NCBI RefSeq assembly: GCF_002964975.1 | Contig: NZ_PSZM01000003.1 | Location: 1 to 64,000, forward strand | Origin: Apibacter adventoris | GTDB taxonomy: Bacteria; Bacteroidota; Bacteroidia; Flavobacteriales; Weeksellaceae | Direction: 5' to 3' | DNA: 64,000 bases | Shown here: positions 34,263-43,212 of the stretch, piece by piece | Position numbering within the stretch: the stretch's first letter is position 1 | How the letters are laid out: every line of letters starts with the position of its first letter | Position numbers and translations under genes: made by a program | The notes under the pieces: generated by a model | Database searches by the model: none | Told to the model about the DNA's origin: nothing | The model's input: the letters and a program-made list of their open reading frames with translations, nothing else

Positions 34263-35312
34263 ATGGGAGATACAATAAACTTAATACCAGAGGTTGATAC
34301 TGATGAAATGTATGAACACTATAAGTTTGTAGTTGATAGGGGTCAAAATTCTATGCGTATTGATAAGTATTTGGTAAATTATATTGAAAATTCTACTCGC
34401 AATAAGGTACAACAAACTATTAAGGCAGATAACGTTCTAGTCAATAATTCCCCTGTTAAATCCAATTACAAAGTAAAACCCAATGATATAATCTCCGTTG
34501 TTTTAGCTCATCCTCCTAAAGAAACCAATATAATTCCTCAAAATATACCTTTAAATATTGTATATGAAGATGAAGATTTACTTGTTGTAAATAAAGAGGC
34601 AGGAATGGTTGTGCACCCTGGTTTTGGCAATTTTGAAGGAACATTAATTAATGCTTTAGCCTATCATTTTAACCAACTTCCATATTTTCAGAATGATTTA
34701 GATAAACGTCCGGGTTTGGTTCATAGAATAGATAAGGATACTTCTGGATTATTGGTCATAGCTAAAAATGAATTTGCTATGAACTTCTTAGCTAAACAAT
34801 TCTTTAATAAAACTACACAACGTGTATATCAAGCCTTAGTATGGGGTAATTTTGAAGAAGATGAAGGAACTATAACCGGACATATTGGAAGAGATATAAA
34901 AGACAGAATGCAAATGTCTGTATTTCCTGATGGTACGCATGGAAAACATGCTGTTACTCACTATAAAGTTTTAGAAAGATTCCGTTATGTCACTTTGATA
35001 GAATGTACTTTAGAAACTGGAAGGACACACCAGATTAGAGCACATATGAAATATATCGGGCATATTTTATTTAATGATGCCAGATATGGTGGAAATCAGG
35101 TATTGAAAGGGACTACTTTTAGTAAATATAAACAATTTGTTGAAAATTGTTTCCAAATTATTCCTCGTCAGGCTCTACATGCAAAAACTTTAGGATTTAT
35201 TCATCCAACAACAAAAAAAGAAATGTTTTTTGAGGTGGATTTACCTGAAGATATGCAAAAAGTTTTGGAAAAATGGAGAACTTATATAAATTATTCATCG
35301 CTATCTGAATAG
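34263..35312 (+). CDS. RluA/RluD-family 23S rRNA or tRNA pseudouridine synthase
   Basis: This 349-residue protein has an S4 RNA-binding domain at the start (MRIDKYLVNYIENSTRNKVQ) and a pseudouridine synthase domain. The catalytic motif is RPGLVHRIDKDTSGLLVIAK with Asp in HRIDKDT. Other family blocks are EDEDLLVVNKEAGMVVHPGF, CTLETGRTHQIRAHMKYIGH and RQALHAKTLGF. It is of the RluD type by length and S4 domain, but the exact target uridines cannot be read from sequence. It is 5 bp from the PASTA gene, so they are co-transcribed. Confidence 0.92.
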   Translation: MGDTINLIPEVDTDEMYEHYKFVVDRGQNSMRIDKYLVNYIENSTRNKVQQTIKADNVLVNNSPVKSNYKVKPNDIISVVLAHPPKETNIIPQNIPLNIVYEDEDLLVVNKEAGMVVHPGFGNFEGTLINALAYHFNQLPYFQNDLDKRPGLVHRIDKDTSGLLVIAKNEFAMNFLAKQFFNKTTQRVYQALVWGNFEEDEGTITGHIGRDIKDRMQMSVFPDGTHGKHAVTHYKVLERFRYVTLIECTLETGRTHQIRAHMKYIGHILFNDARYGGNQVLKGTTFSKYKQFVENCFQIIPRQALHAKTLGFIHPTTKKEMFFEVDLPEDMQKVLEKWRTYINYSSLSE

Positions 35313-35362
35313 CTATTACAATGTATTAAAAAACCATCTAATTTTAAATCAAAATATTTTGG

Positions 35363-35370
35363 TAACTTTG
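35363..35370 (+). promoter_or_regulatory. -7 promoter element of kdsA
   Basis: TAACTTTG, 41 bp upstream of the kdsA ATG and in the gap after the pseudouridine synthase gene. Confidence 0.5.
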
Positions 35371-35411
35371 TAAGTGTATACATACCTATAAAATACTCAT
35401 TAAGATTAAAG

Positions 35412-36230
35412 ATGAAAAATAGTTTATATAATATACCAAAAATAAAAAATACTGAAACAAATAATTTCGTACTTATAGCCGGACCATGTATTATTGAAGG
35501 AGAGCAAATGGCAATGGATATAGCCGGTAAAGTAATAGAAATAACCAACAAGCTAGGGATTCCCTATATATTTAAGGGATCTTTTAAAAAAGCCAATCGG
35601 TCTCGTGTAGATAGTTTTACAACTATTGGAGAACAAAAATCCTTAGAAATACTTAAAAAAGTCGGTGATTCTTTTCATATTCCTACAACTACAGATATTC
35701 ATGAAAATCAACATGCTGCCTGGGCTGCTCAATACGTAGATGTTTTACAAATTCCTGCATTTTTAATTCGCCAAACTGATTTATTAGTAGCAGCAGCTAA
35801 TACTGGAAAATACATCACATTGAAAAAAGGTCAGTTCCTTTCTCCGGAATCCATGCAATTTGCAGCACAAAAAATTAAAGATTCTGGTAATAATAATTAT
35901 GCTATTATTGATAGAGGCTCTTCCTTCGGATATCATGATTTAATTGTTGATTATCGTGGAATTCCAACCATGAAAAAATTTGCTCCAGTACTTTTAGACG
36001 TAACTCATTCTTTACAACAACCAAATCAAATTTCTGGTGTAACCGGTGGTCGCCCAGATATGATTGAAACCATTGCTAAAGCAGGTATTGCTGTAGGTGC
36101 CGACGGTATATTTATAGAAACTCATCCTAATCCTGGCAAGGCTTTATCTGACGGAGCCAATATGTTGCAATTAGATTTATTAGAAGATCTATTGGAAAAA
36201 TTAGTAAAAATCAGAAAAGCTATTTCTTAA
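35412..36230 (+). CDS. kdsA: 3-deoxy-8-phosphooctulonate synthase (KDO-8-phosphate synthase)
   Basis: KdsA condenses arabinose-5-phosphate with phosphoenolpyruvate to make KDO-8-phosphate for lipopolysaccharide inner core. The 272 residues contain LIAGPCIIEGEQMAMDIAGK, FKGSFKKANRSRVDSF, the IPTTTDIHENQHAAWAAQYV segment, QIPAFLIRQTDLLVAAANTG and GVTGGRPDMIETIAKAGIAV. The cysteine in AGPCI position and the final HPNPGKALSDGANML histidine/aspartate are consistent with the family. It shows that the organism makes a KDO-containing outer membrane. Confidence 0.95.
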   Translation: MKNSLYNIPKIKNTETNNFVLIAGPCIIEGEQMAMDIAGKVIEITNKLGIPYIFKGSFKKANRSRVDSFTTIGEQKSLEILKKVGDSFHIPTTTDIHENQHAAWAAQYVDVLQIPAFLIRQTDLLVAAANTGKYITLKKGQFLSPESMQFAAQKIKDSGNNNYAIIDRGSSFGYHDLIVDYRGIPTMKKFAPVLLDVTHSLQQPNQISGVTGGRPDMIETIAKAGIAVGADGIFIETHPNPGKALSDGANMLQLDLLEDLLEKLVKIRKAIS

Positions 36231-36304
36231 ATTTATAAAGTATTCTTTAGGTTTATATTCTTTACTTATTATTAACGTTAAGTGATGATATTGACTAATT
36301 TAAA

Positions 36305-37666
36305 ATGTTAAACTATTTAATTAAAAAATATAATGTTCCTGGTCCGAGATATACCAGTTACCCTACGGTTCCATATTGGGACTTAGAAGGATTTTCTACA
36401 GAAAAATGGATAAATACCTTAAAAAAATCTTTTTTAGAAAGTAATTCAAAAGAAGGGATCAGCCTATATCTACATCTTCCATTTTGTGAAAGTTTGTGTA
36501 CTTTTTGTGCTTGCTATAAGAGGATAACCAAACAACATAATGTGGAGCTTCTTTATATTGAAGCTATACTAAAAGAGTGGAATTTATATATAAATCTACT
36601 TCCAGAAAAACCTATTATCAGAGAATTGCATTTAGGGGGAGGAACTCCTTCCTTTTTTTCTCCTAAGAACCTTAAATTTTTAATTGAAAATATTTTATCT
36701 AAAACAAATATTCATCCTAAAAAAGAATTCAGTTTTGAAGGACATCCAAACAATACTACCCATGAACATTTACAAGTATTATATGATTTAGGTTTCCGAA
36801 GAGTCAGCTTTGGGGTACAAGATTATGACTTACAGGTGCAAAAAGCTATTCACAGAATACAACCTTTAAAAAATGTGAAACAAGTTACAGAAACTGCCCG
36901 AAAAATTGGTTATGAAAGCATTAGCCATGATTTAGTTTTTGGTTTACCCTTTCAAAATTTAGACAAAGTCATTAATACTATTAAAATAACTGAAACGCTA
37001 CAACCTGACAGAATTGCTTTTTATTCTTATGCTCATGTTCCCTGGATTAAAGGAGTTGGACAAAGGGGGTTTAAGGAAAAAGACTTACCCAGTGGAGAAG
37101 AAAAAAGAAAACTTTATGAGAAAGGTAAAGAATTATTAGAAAATATGGGATATTCAGAAATAGGAATGGATCATTTTTCACTAAAAAGCGATTCTCTTTA
37201 TCAATCGATGATTCATAAAAAAATACATCGAAATTTTATGGGGTATACTTCATCTTCCACTCAAGTGATGATCAGTTTGGGGGTTTCCTCTATTTCTGAT
37301 AGTTGGTACGCTTTTGCTCAGAACGTAAAAACTTTAGAAGAATATTATCAAAAACTGGAAAATAATGAATTACCTGTATTTAAGGGACATATCCTTACTA
37401 AAGAAGATTTGTTTATAAGAAGGCATATATTAAATATCATGTGCCTATTGGAAACACATTGGCAAAATTCTATTTTACAAGAAAATTTTCCTGAAATAAT
37501 AGATAGACTTAAAGAATTTGAAGATGACGGATTATTAACATTAAAGGATAATCAAATACTAGTTAAAGAAGAAGGAAGATCTTTTATAAGAAATATATGT
37601 ATGGCCTTTGATTTAAGAATGATGAGAAAAGCTCCGGAAACTAAACTGTTTTCAATGACAATCTAA
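36305..37666 (+). CDS. hemN: Oxygen-independent coproporphyrinogen III oxidase
   Basis: HemN decarboxylates coproporphyrinogen III to protoporphyrinogen IX without oxygen, using two S-adenosylmethionines and a [4Fe-4S] cluster. The 453 residues include the entry motif VPGPRYTSYPTVPYW, the radical-SAM cluster LHLPFCESLCTFCACYK (CxxxCxxC), the SAM-binding LHLGGGTPSFFSPKNL and the C-terminal HemN domain (DHFSLKSDSLYQSM, HRNFMGYTSS). The length and YTSYP motif separate it from HemW, which is encoded separately at 61914. It stands alone downstream of kdsA. Confidence 0.94.
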   Translation: MLNYLIKKYNVPGPRYTSYPTVPYWDLEGFSTEKWINTLKKSFLESNSKEGISLYLHLPFCESLCTFCACYKRITKQHNVELLYIEAILKEWNLYINLLPEKPIIRELHLGGGTPSFFSPKNLKFLIENILSKTNIHPKKEFSFEGHPNNTTHEHLQVLYDLGFRRVSFGVQDYDLQVQKAIHRIQPLKNVKQVTETARKIGYESISHDLVFGLPFQNLDKVINTIKITETLQPDRIAFYSYAHVPWIKGVGQRGFKEKDLPSGEEKRKLYEKGKELLENMGYSEIGMDHFSLKSDSLYQSMIHKKIHRNFMGYTSSSTQVMISLGVSSISDSWYAFAQNVKTLEEYYQKLENNELPVFKGHILTKEDLFIRRHILNIMCLLETHWQNSILQENFPEIIDRLKEFEDDGLLTLKDNQILVKEEGRSFIRNICMAFDLRMMRKAPETKLFSMTI

Positions 37667-38472
37667 AATTTATTTATTTTAAAATAAATTTTAAAACAAG
37701 TTGAATTTAAATTAAAACCTTAATTTTCATTCCAAAAAATTAAATCAAACATAAATTTTACGCTTCACTAAATTCTTATACATTTTCATTAATCATTATT
37801 GTGCTTAATTAGTTCTACTTTAAATATTTTTTATTAAAAAAAGCATAAAAAATTAAAATGTTTTTTTACCTCATTTAGACTTGCTAAAATTGAAATTTTA
37901 AAGATTATTCATATTTGTATATAGTATTTATCTGAGGAATATAGACCTATTCAAAATATTTTTTATTTTATCATATAATAATTAAAGTTTGTTATATTAT
38001 ATAAAAATAAATAAAATCGCATTATATTCTATTTATAAACCATAACTATTTTTTTTATTATATAAATCAATTAATACACATATAGTACACATACAACAAT
38101 AATAATATAAAACAAATATAGAATACTTAAAAATAATATAGTATAAATTAATAACCAAACTACTTTAACACAAAAATTAAAAAATAATATTAAAAAAAAT
38201 ATACACATTTAATATAACATTTAACCTTTTTTCATATTTATTGAATAAATTATTTGGTTTGTAATAAATTAATTTATAAATTCACATGCTGAAATTTTTG
38301 AAATACAACATTTCTAAACTAAAGCATGATTTAACTAAATAAAATAAGACAGATAAATCAAAGCTTTGTTAATGAGTGTTTTATGATGTAAATTAAATAA
38401 CGAGTAAAAAATATAATAATTAACACTACTAAACTCTGTTATAAGATAATTTTATTAATTTAATATATAATT
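37667..38472. other. Long AT-rich intergenic region upstream of the secreted-protein family
   Basis: These 800 bp contain no plausible coding frame. They are almost pure A/T in places (for example 37970-38220). Nothing recognisable as an RNA gene was seen; such length before a secreted tandem family may hold regulatory sequence. Confidence 0.5.
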
Positions 38473-39192
38473 ATGAAAAGAAGTTTAGTTGCTTTAATTA
38501 TGCTGTTTAGTATTTCATTTTCGGGAAATGCCCAGGTAGGTGTAAATACTAACACTCCTATGGCTACTTTACATATCGAGAACCTGCCCTCCTCAGCTAC
38601 TGTTGCCGAGGGCATATTAATACCTCGTGTAACAGTAGCTGATCTTGATGCTCAAGATTCTAAGTACCAAAATGATCAAAATGGTTCTTTAGTTTTTGTA
38701 ACCGACAATTCTATGGGGACTCAAGGAAAAAAAACAAGTAATATCAATGGAAGAGGTTTTTATTTTTATGATGCAAAATCTTCAAAATGGGCTTCTGCAA
38801 CCCCTTCTTCTAACGGATATGGAGATAGTGGGAGCTTTACCGCGACTCCAATTTCATTTGATCTAGTAAAAACAAATCCTACAACTTTAAATTTAAATAG
38901 CTATGTAAATGATTATAACTATTTTGAATTTAATAAAGATTCAGCACCAGTGGATGCTAAAGCTGAAATTTATAATATAACATTTCCTTCAGCTCTAGTT
39001 TTTAAAAATAAAACTATATATTTCTTCTCTAGAATACCTGACAGTAAAAACGGAGGTGTACGTTTTACTAATGTCCCTTCAGAATTTATTAACTCAAATA
39101 ACCTTGGGTTAAGTGGAAATGCATCAATTCGTCTTTATTCAGATGGAACCAGATGGTATTTAATGTCTGGAAATTTTTATGTCAATCATTAA
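38473..39192 (+). CDS. Secreted protein of a tandem paralogous family, member 1
   Basis: This 239-residue protein has a signal peptide (MKRSLVALIMLFSISFSGNA, cleavage before QVGVNT). The start of the mature part, QVGVNTNTPMATLHIENL then EGILIPRVTVADLDAQDS, follows a pattern common in secreted proteins of Bacteroidota in which a short NT-P-A-L-I module leads into a fibre- or adhesin-like protein. The middle has SLVFVTDN and RGFYFYDAKSSKWAS. The end is LYSDGTRWYLMSGNF, shared with members 2 and 3. The function is unknown; a surface or cell-envelope structural role is inferred. Confidence 0.75.
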   Translation: MKRSLVALIMLFSISFSGNAQVGVNTNTPMATLHIENLPSSATVAEGILIPRVTVADLDAQDSKYQNDQNGSLVFVTDNSMGTQGKKTSNINGRGFYFYDAKSSKWASATPSSNGYGDSGSFTATPISFDLVKTNPTTLNLNSYVNDYNYFEFNKDSAPVDAKAEIYNITFPSALVFKNKTIYFFSRIPDSKNGGVRFTNVPSEFINSNNLGLSGNASIRLYSDGTRWYLMSGNFYVNH

Positions 39193-39234
39193 AAAATAAT
39201 TTTTCCTTTATTATAACTTCTAAAAATTGAATTA

Positions 39235-39957
39235 ATGAAAAAAATTATTCTATCAATATTTATTTTAGCCGGAATTTCTTTTGCTAGTAATGCTCAGATT
39301 TTAATTGGTGATGATGGAAATACAACCAAAGCCCATGCTAATCTGGAAATAGTTAAATCAAAAAATACAGATAACATACCCAGTGGAATTTTAATTCCGC
39401 GTCTTACTGTAAGTTTTCTTGAAAATAATGAAATTGCTAAATTATATGGAGCAAATCAAAATGGGGTATTAATATTCGTTTCTGATAGTCCAGGGAATAG
39501 TTCTATAACTAGTAATATTACCAAACCTGGATTTTATTATTTTGATGCTACTCAAAATAAATGGTTTAGTATAGATGCTAACAATTATGGAAAAGGAAAT
39601 TTTAAACCTATTCCGGTTAAAATTACTTTAAGTCCCGGAATTACATGGAATAACTGGAAATCAAATACACCCGAAGGAAAACCTTACAGTAATTATAATT
39701 ATTTTGAATTTCAAGGAACAGTTGATGATACTACTAAAATTTATATGCCGGATCCTTCTGTTTGGCCAACAGGTGCTACTATCTATATAAGAAATAATAC
39801 GAATGGAACAATTGGATATGATAATATAGATCCAAAAAATTTTGTAGCTAATACTTTAACAAACCATTTTGAACAAATTCCCAATAGTGCTACTCATCAA
39901 TTATATTCCGATGGTACAAGATGGTATCTTATGGGAGGGACTGCTTCGGATTTATAA
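39235..39957 (+). CDS. Secreted protein of a tandem paralogous family, member 2
   Basis: This 240-residue paralogue of member 1 has a signal peptide (MKKIILSIFILAGISFASNA, then QILIGDDG). Shared blocks are SGILIPRLTVSFLENNE, GVLIFVSDS, KPGFYYFDATQNKWFSID, YNYFEFQG and the end HQLYSDGTRWYLMGG. It follows member 1 after 42 bp, so they are probably one transcript. The middle segment (TWNNWKSNTPEGKPY) is divergent from member 1, suggesting an old duplication. Confidence 0.75.
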   Translation: MKKIILSIFILAGISFASNAQILIGDDGNTTKAHANLEIVKSKNTDNIPSGILIPRLTVSFLENNEIAKLYGANQNGVLIFVSDSPGNSSITSNITKPGFYYFDATQNKWFSIDANNYGKGNFKPIPVKITLSPGITWNNWKSNTPEGKPYSNYNYFEFQGTVDDTTKIYMPDPSVWPTGATIYIRNNTNGTIGYDNIDPKNFVANTLTNHFEQIPNSATHQLYSDGTRWYLMGGTASDL

Positions 39958-39995
39958 AATTTAATATTAATTTTTATTATTTAAAAGATAAAAAT

Positions 39996-40697
39996 ATGAA
40001 AAAAAATTTCTTACTTATGACATTATTGCTTACTATGTGTATAATGGGAAAAGCACAAATAGGCATTAATCAAAATTCGCCGATGGCCAATTTAGATATA
40101 AAAGCATCTGTCACCCCTACTTTTGCTGAAGGTTTATTAATTCCTAAAGTAAGTGTGAGCTTATTAGATGCTATGTCTTCGCGTTATAATCAAGATCTGG
40201 ACGGCGTTTTGGTAAATGTTACACAAATTACGAATTCTACAGATTCCAAAACAATTGATATTAAAAATGTAGGATTTTATTACTATGATCAACCTCAATC
40301 TAAATGGAAAAGAACCGATGTAAATCTAGGTAATGGTAGTTTTACACCCAACATTATTAAAATGGCAGTATCTAAAAATACAAAATGGAGCAATTATGTA
40401 AATTATAATTATTTTGAATTTTATGAGGATGGTAGTTTTAATAGTACAATTAACATGCCTGCTCCTAATGTTTTCGCAAATAAAACCATTTATCTTAGAA
40501 ATAATGCCGGAGGTAATCTAATGCTAGATTGTACCGATAAGACAGATTTCCCAGATACCATCAATCCGGACAATTCTGTAACTCAAAACATCGGTTTAGG
40601 CGGTTTATTATCCTATTCTTTATATGGAAGTTCCGCAATTCAAGCCTATTCTGACGGAAATAGATGGTATCTTATGTCAGGTCAAAAGACTTTCTAA
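39996..40697 (+). CDS. Secreted protein of a tandem paralogous family, member 3
   Basis: I start it at ATG 39996, where a signal peptide begins (MKKNFLLMTLLLTMCIMGKA, then QIGINQ). The longer frame from 39921 would overlap member 2 and put 25 residues before the signal. Blocks shared with the family: SPMANLDIKAS, EGLLIPKVSVSLLDAMSSRY, GFYYYDQPQSKWKR, YNYFEFYED and AYSDGNRWYLMSGQ. It lies 38 bp after member 2 with a short purine-rich leader. The role is unknown. Confidence 0.75.
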   Translation: MKKNFLLMTLLLTMCIMGKAQIGINQNSPMANLDIKASVTPTFAEGLLIPKVSVSLLDAMSSRYNQDLDGVLVNVTQITNSTDSKTIDIKNVGFYYYDQPQSKWKRTDVNLGNGSFTPNIIKMAVSKNTKWSNYVNYNYFEFYEDGSFNSTINMPAPNVFANKTIYLRNNAGGNLMLDCTDKTDFPDTINPDNSVTQNIGLGGLLSYSLYGSSAIQAYSDGNRWYLMSGQKTF

Positions 40698-40748
40698 ACA
40701 ATAATTTTACAAATTAAAAATAAATTATAATTATTTAACAAATAAATT

Positions 40749-41468
40749 ATGAAATCAAAAATATTTAAACTTTTTTTATTATTAACATTATCCATGACCG
40801 AAATCATAAATGCTCAAATTTCAGTCTATAATGCCCCTGATACCAAAATTTCAGAAACTAGTTATTTTTTTGATGCTTCTCTTACTGAAGGTTTAAATAA
40901 CCCAAATTTAGGTAGACTATTTGGATTTCCTGGAATAGATTTGACTAGATTTAAATTTGATGTCGATAATGTAAGGGGTAAGGTTTATCCCTCTTTCTAT
41001 GATGGGGCATTAGTATTTAATAAAACCCCCGGAACAACTGTTGATGGTATTCCTACTGTAGTAGGAAGAGGTTTTTATTTCTTTGATAACCCAAAAGGTA
41101 AAAATATAACTAATGGACAATGGATAAGATTAGGTGGTACTGATTATTCTTCTAACGCTCCAAACGGAATTATAACTAGTAATACTATAGATGGAAAACC
41201 TATTTATAGTTATAAGAGTACCTTTACACAAAAAGCAGGGGAAACTAAAACTGAATTTGATCTAACAGTACCAACCGGAATCACAGGGTTATTTAAAATT
41301 ACAATTTATAACACAGACCCCAGTGTAAACTACTATACAAATAGTGTTTACTCCTTAACTATGGACGCTAATAGTAGTAATACAGTCAAATTGGTAACAG
41401 GTGTTCCTCATATTTCTATAGTATATCCTGAAGGTACATATAATTATATATTAGAATATTTAAAATAA
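40749..41468 (+). CDS. Secreted protein of a tandem paralogous family, member 4 (divergent)
   Basis: This 239-residue secreted protein starts with a signal peptide (SKIFKLFLLLTLSMTEIINA, then QISVYNAP). It keeps the middle blocks of the family (YDGALVFNKTPGT, VVGRGFYFFDNPKG, NGQWIRLGGTDY) but lacks the final SDGTRWYLMSG, ending instead with VYPEGTYNYILEYL. It is the last gene of the run and is followed by a clear terminator, so members 1-4 probably form one operon. Function unknown. Confidence 0.7.
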   Translation: MKSKIFKLFLLLTLSMTEIINAQISVYNAPDTKISETSYFFDASLTEGLNNPNLGRLFGFPGIDLTRFKFDVDNVRGKVYPSFYDGALVFNKTPGTTVDGIPTVVGRGFYFFDNPKGKNITNGQWIRLGGTDYSSNAPNGIITSNTIDGKPIYSYKSTFTQKAGETKTEFDLTVPTGITGLFKITIYNTDPSVNYYTNSVYSLTMDANSSNTVKLVTGVPHISIVYPEGTYNYILEYLK

Positions 41469-41492
41469 CCTAGTTATTTTGCTTATAATAAA

Positions 41493-41519
41493 AAAATGAC
41501 TTCTTTCCGAAGTCATTTT
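41493..41519 (+). terminator. Terminator of the secreted-protein operon
   Basis: AAAATGACTTC-TTTCC-GAAGTCATTTT followed by more T; 24 bp after the stop of member 4. Confidence 0.8.
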
Positions 41520-41575
41520 TTTATATCTTATTCTGAATCGTTTATTTCTTATTTCTGACTTTCAGTTTTTTATTG

Positions 41576-41583
41576 TAAATTTG
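41576..41583 (+). promoter_or_regulatory. -7 promoter element of bshC, very close to the start codon
   Basis: TAAATTTG ends only 4 bp before the GTG start at 41588. Transcription would begin at or next to the start codon, suggesting a leaderless message or a later true start. Confidence 0.5.
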
Positions 41584-41587
41584 CTAA

Positions 41588-43171
41588 GTGAGAAATCGTA
41601 TTAATATTGCAGAAATACCTGGTATCTCCCCTACAATTAAAGATTACCTTAACCTTGGGGAATCGCTTGCCCCATATTATAAAAGAACCCTTTCTTTTGA
41701 TAATTTATTAATACAAGCTAAAGATAAACTATCTTCCTTTTCTTATAGGAGTGAACTCTCTGAAGAGTTATACAATCAACACAAAAATTTAGATTTATCA
41801 GATAAACAAAAAGAAAATTTATTAAAAATATCCCAAGACTATACAGTGACCATAACTACCGGTCATCAATTGAACTTAATGTCCGGACCTTTATATTTTA
41901 TCTATAAAATTTTGCATGTAATAAAACTATGCGATGTTATAAATCGTGATCAAAAGGATTATCATTTTGTTCCAATTTACTGGATGGCTACTGAAGATCA
42001 TGATTTTAAAGAAATTAATCATTTTTATGTACAAAATAAAAAGTATGAATGGAAGGGCGAACACACAGATTTTGTAGGAGAACTTCCTACCCAAGAACTT
42101 AAAAGTGTATTATCCGAATATTATGAGAGCCTAAAATATTTTCCTAAAGGAAAAGAGCTAAGATCAATTATAGAACAATCATATTTTTCTCAGTCAAATT
42201 TATCAGACGCCACCCGTTACCTTGTTCATAAGCTATTTAAAGAATATGGTTTATTAATTATAGATGGAAATAGTAAAAATTTAAAAAAACTTTTCATTCC
42301 TTGGGTGGAAAAGGATATTAAAGAGCAAAAATCATATCAAATTATTTCTGATACTATTAAACTACTTAAACCTTTATATAAAATTCAGGTTAATCCCAGA
42401 AAAATAAACTTTTTTTATCACGAAAATAAAGAACGACATCGAATAGATGAAACTAACGGAAAATATTATATTTTAGGAACTTGTAATAATTTTTCACAAA
42501 AAGAAATTTTAAATCAACTGAACGAAAATCCGCAAAAATTCAGTCCAAATGCCTTAATGCGTCCGGTCTATCAAGAAGTTATTCTTCCCAACGTTGCTTA
42601 CATTGGCGGAAATGCAGAAATATCTTATTGGCTGGAATTAAAAAAATATTTTGATAATCAAAAAATTCCTTTTCCTATATTAATCCCCAGAAATTCATTT
42701 TTACTTATTAATGAATCTCAGGAAAGAAAAATGGATATTTATAACTGGAAAGGTAAAAGATTATTTCTTCCTAAAAAAGACATTATAGATTCTGTTGTAC
42801 AACAAAAATCAGATTTTAAATTTGATTTTCTTAGTTATAAAGAAAGAATACAAAACATTTTTTCAGATCTTTTAAAAGAATCCGAACATACTGATCCTTC
42901 CTGGAAAAACATGATCTTAGCCCAACAAAAAAAACAGTTAAATGGACTTAATAAAATCAATACCCGCTTCTATAAAGCTGAAAGAATAAAAAATCACGAA
43001 CTTATTTCTAACTTTGAGAATCTTCATTTAGAAATATTTCCTCATAGTACATGGCAAGAAAGAATCGAAAATTTTTCTTATTATTATTCTATCTATGGAA
43101 AAAAATTCTTTAATTATTTATATAACGAAATTAGTGAATTTGAATCTGTTATGAATATAATAACTATATAA
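41588..43171 (+). CDS. bshC: Bacillithiol biosynthesis cysteine-adding enzyme BshC
   Basis: BshC is thought to add cysteine to glucosaminyl-malate in the last step of bacillithiol synthesis. The 527-residue length is typical. Recognisable blocks are TITTGHQLNLMSGPLYFIYK, PIYWMATEDHDFKEINHFYV (nucleotidyl-transferase-like HD region), VLPNVAYIGGNAEISYWLEL (here ILPN) and FPILIPRNSFLLI. I used the GTG at 41588, as the translated residues RNRINIAEIPGISPTIKDYL align with the family start. It begins right after a promoter element. Bacillithiol is known in Flavobacteriia, so this fits the host. Confidence 0.88.
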   Translation: MRNRINIAEIPGISPTIKDYLNLGESLAPYYKRTLSFDNLLIQAKDKLSSFSYRSELSEELYNQHKNLDLSDKQKENLLKISQDYTVTITTGHQLNLMSGPLYFIYKILHVIKLCDVINRDQKDYHFVPIYWMATEDHDFKEINHFYVQNKKYEWKGEHTDFVGELPTQELKSVLSEYYESLKYFPKGKELRSIIEQSYFSQSNLSDATRYLVHKLFKEYGLLIIDGNSKNLKKLFIPWVEKDIKEQKSYQIISDTIKLLKPLYKIQVNPRKINFFYHENKERHRIDETNGKYYILGTCNNFSQKEILNQLNENPQKFSPNALMRPVYQEVILPNVAYIGGNAEISYWLELKKYFDNQKIPFPILIPRNSFLLINESQERKMDIYNWKGKRLFLPKKDIIDSVVQQKSDFKFDFLSYKERIQNIFSDLLKESEHTDPSWKNMILAQQKKQLNGLNKINTRFYKAERIKNHELISNFENLHLEIFPHSTWQERIENFSYYYSIYGKKFFNYLYNEISEFESVMNIITI

Positions 43172-43185
43172 AAAAAATAATTATT

Positions 43186-43193
43186 TACATTTG
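43186..43193 (+). promoter_or_regulatory. -7 promoter element of the LysM gene
   Basis: TACATTTG, 19 bp upstream of the ATG at 43213. Confidence 0.55.
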
Positions 43194-43212
43194 CATCAAA
43201 GTTATTAAAAAA

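Noticed and set aside
39921-39995. Longer start for the third secreted protein
   Set aside because: It would overlap the previous gene and place 25 residues before a clear signal peptide; ATG 39996 is better.
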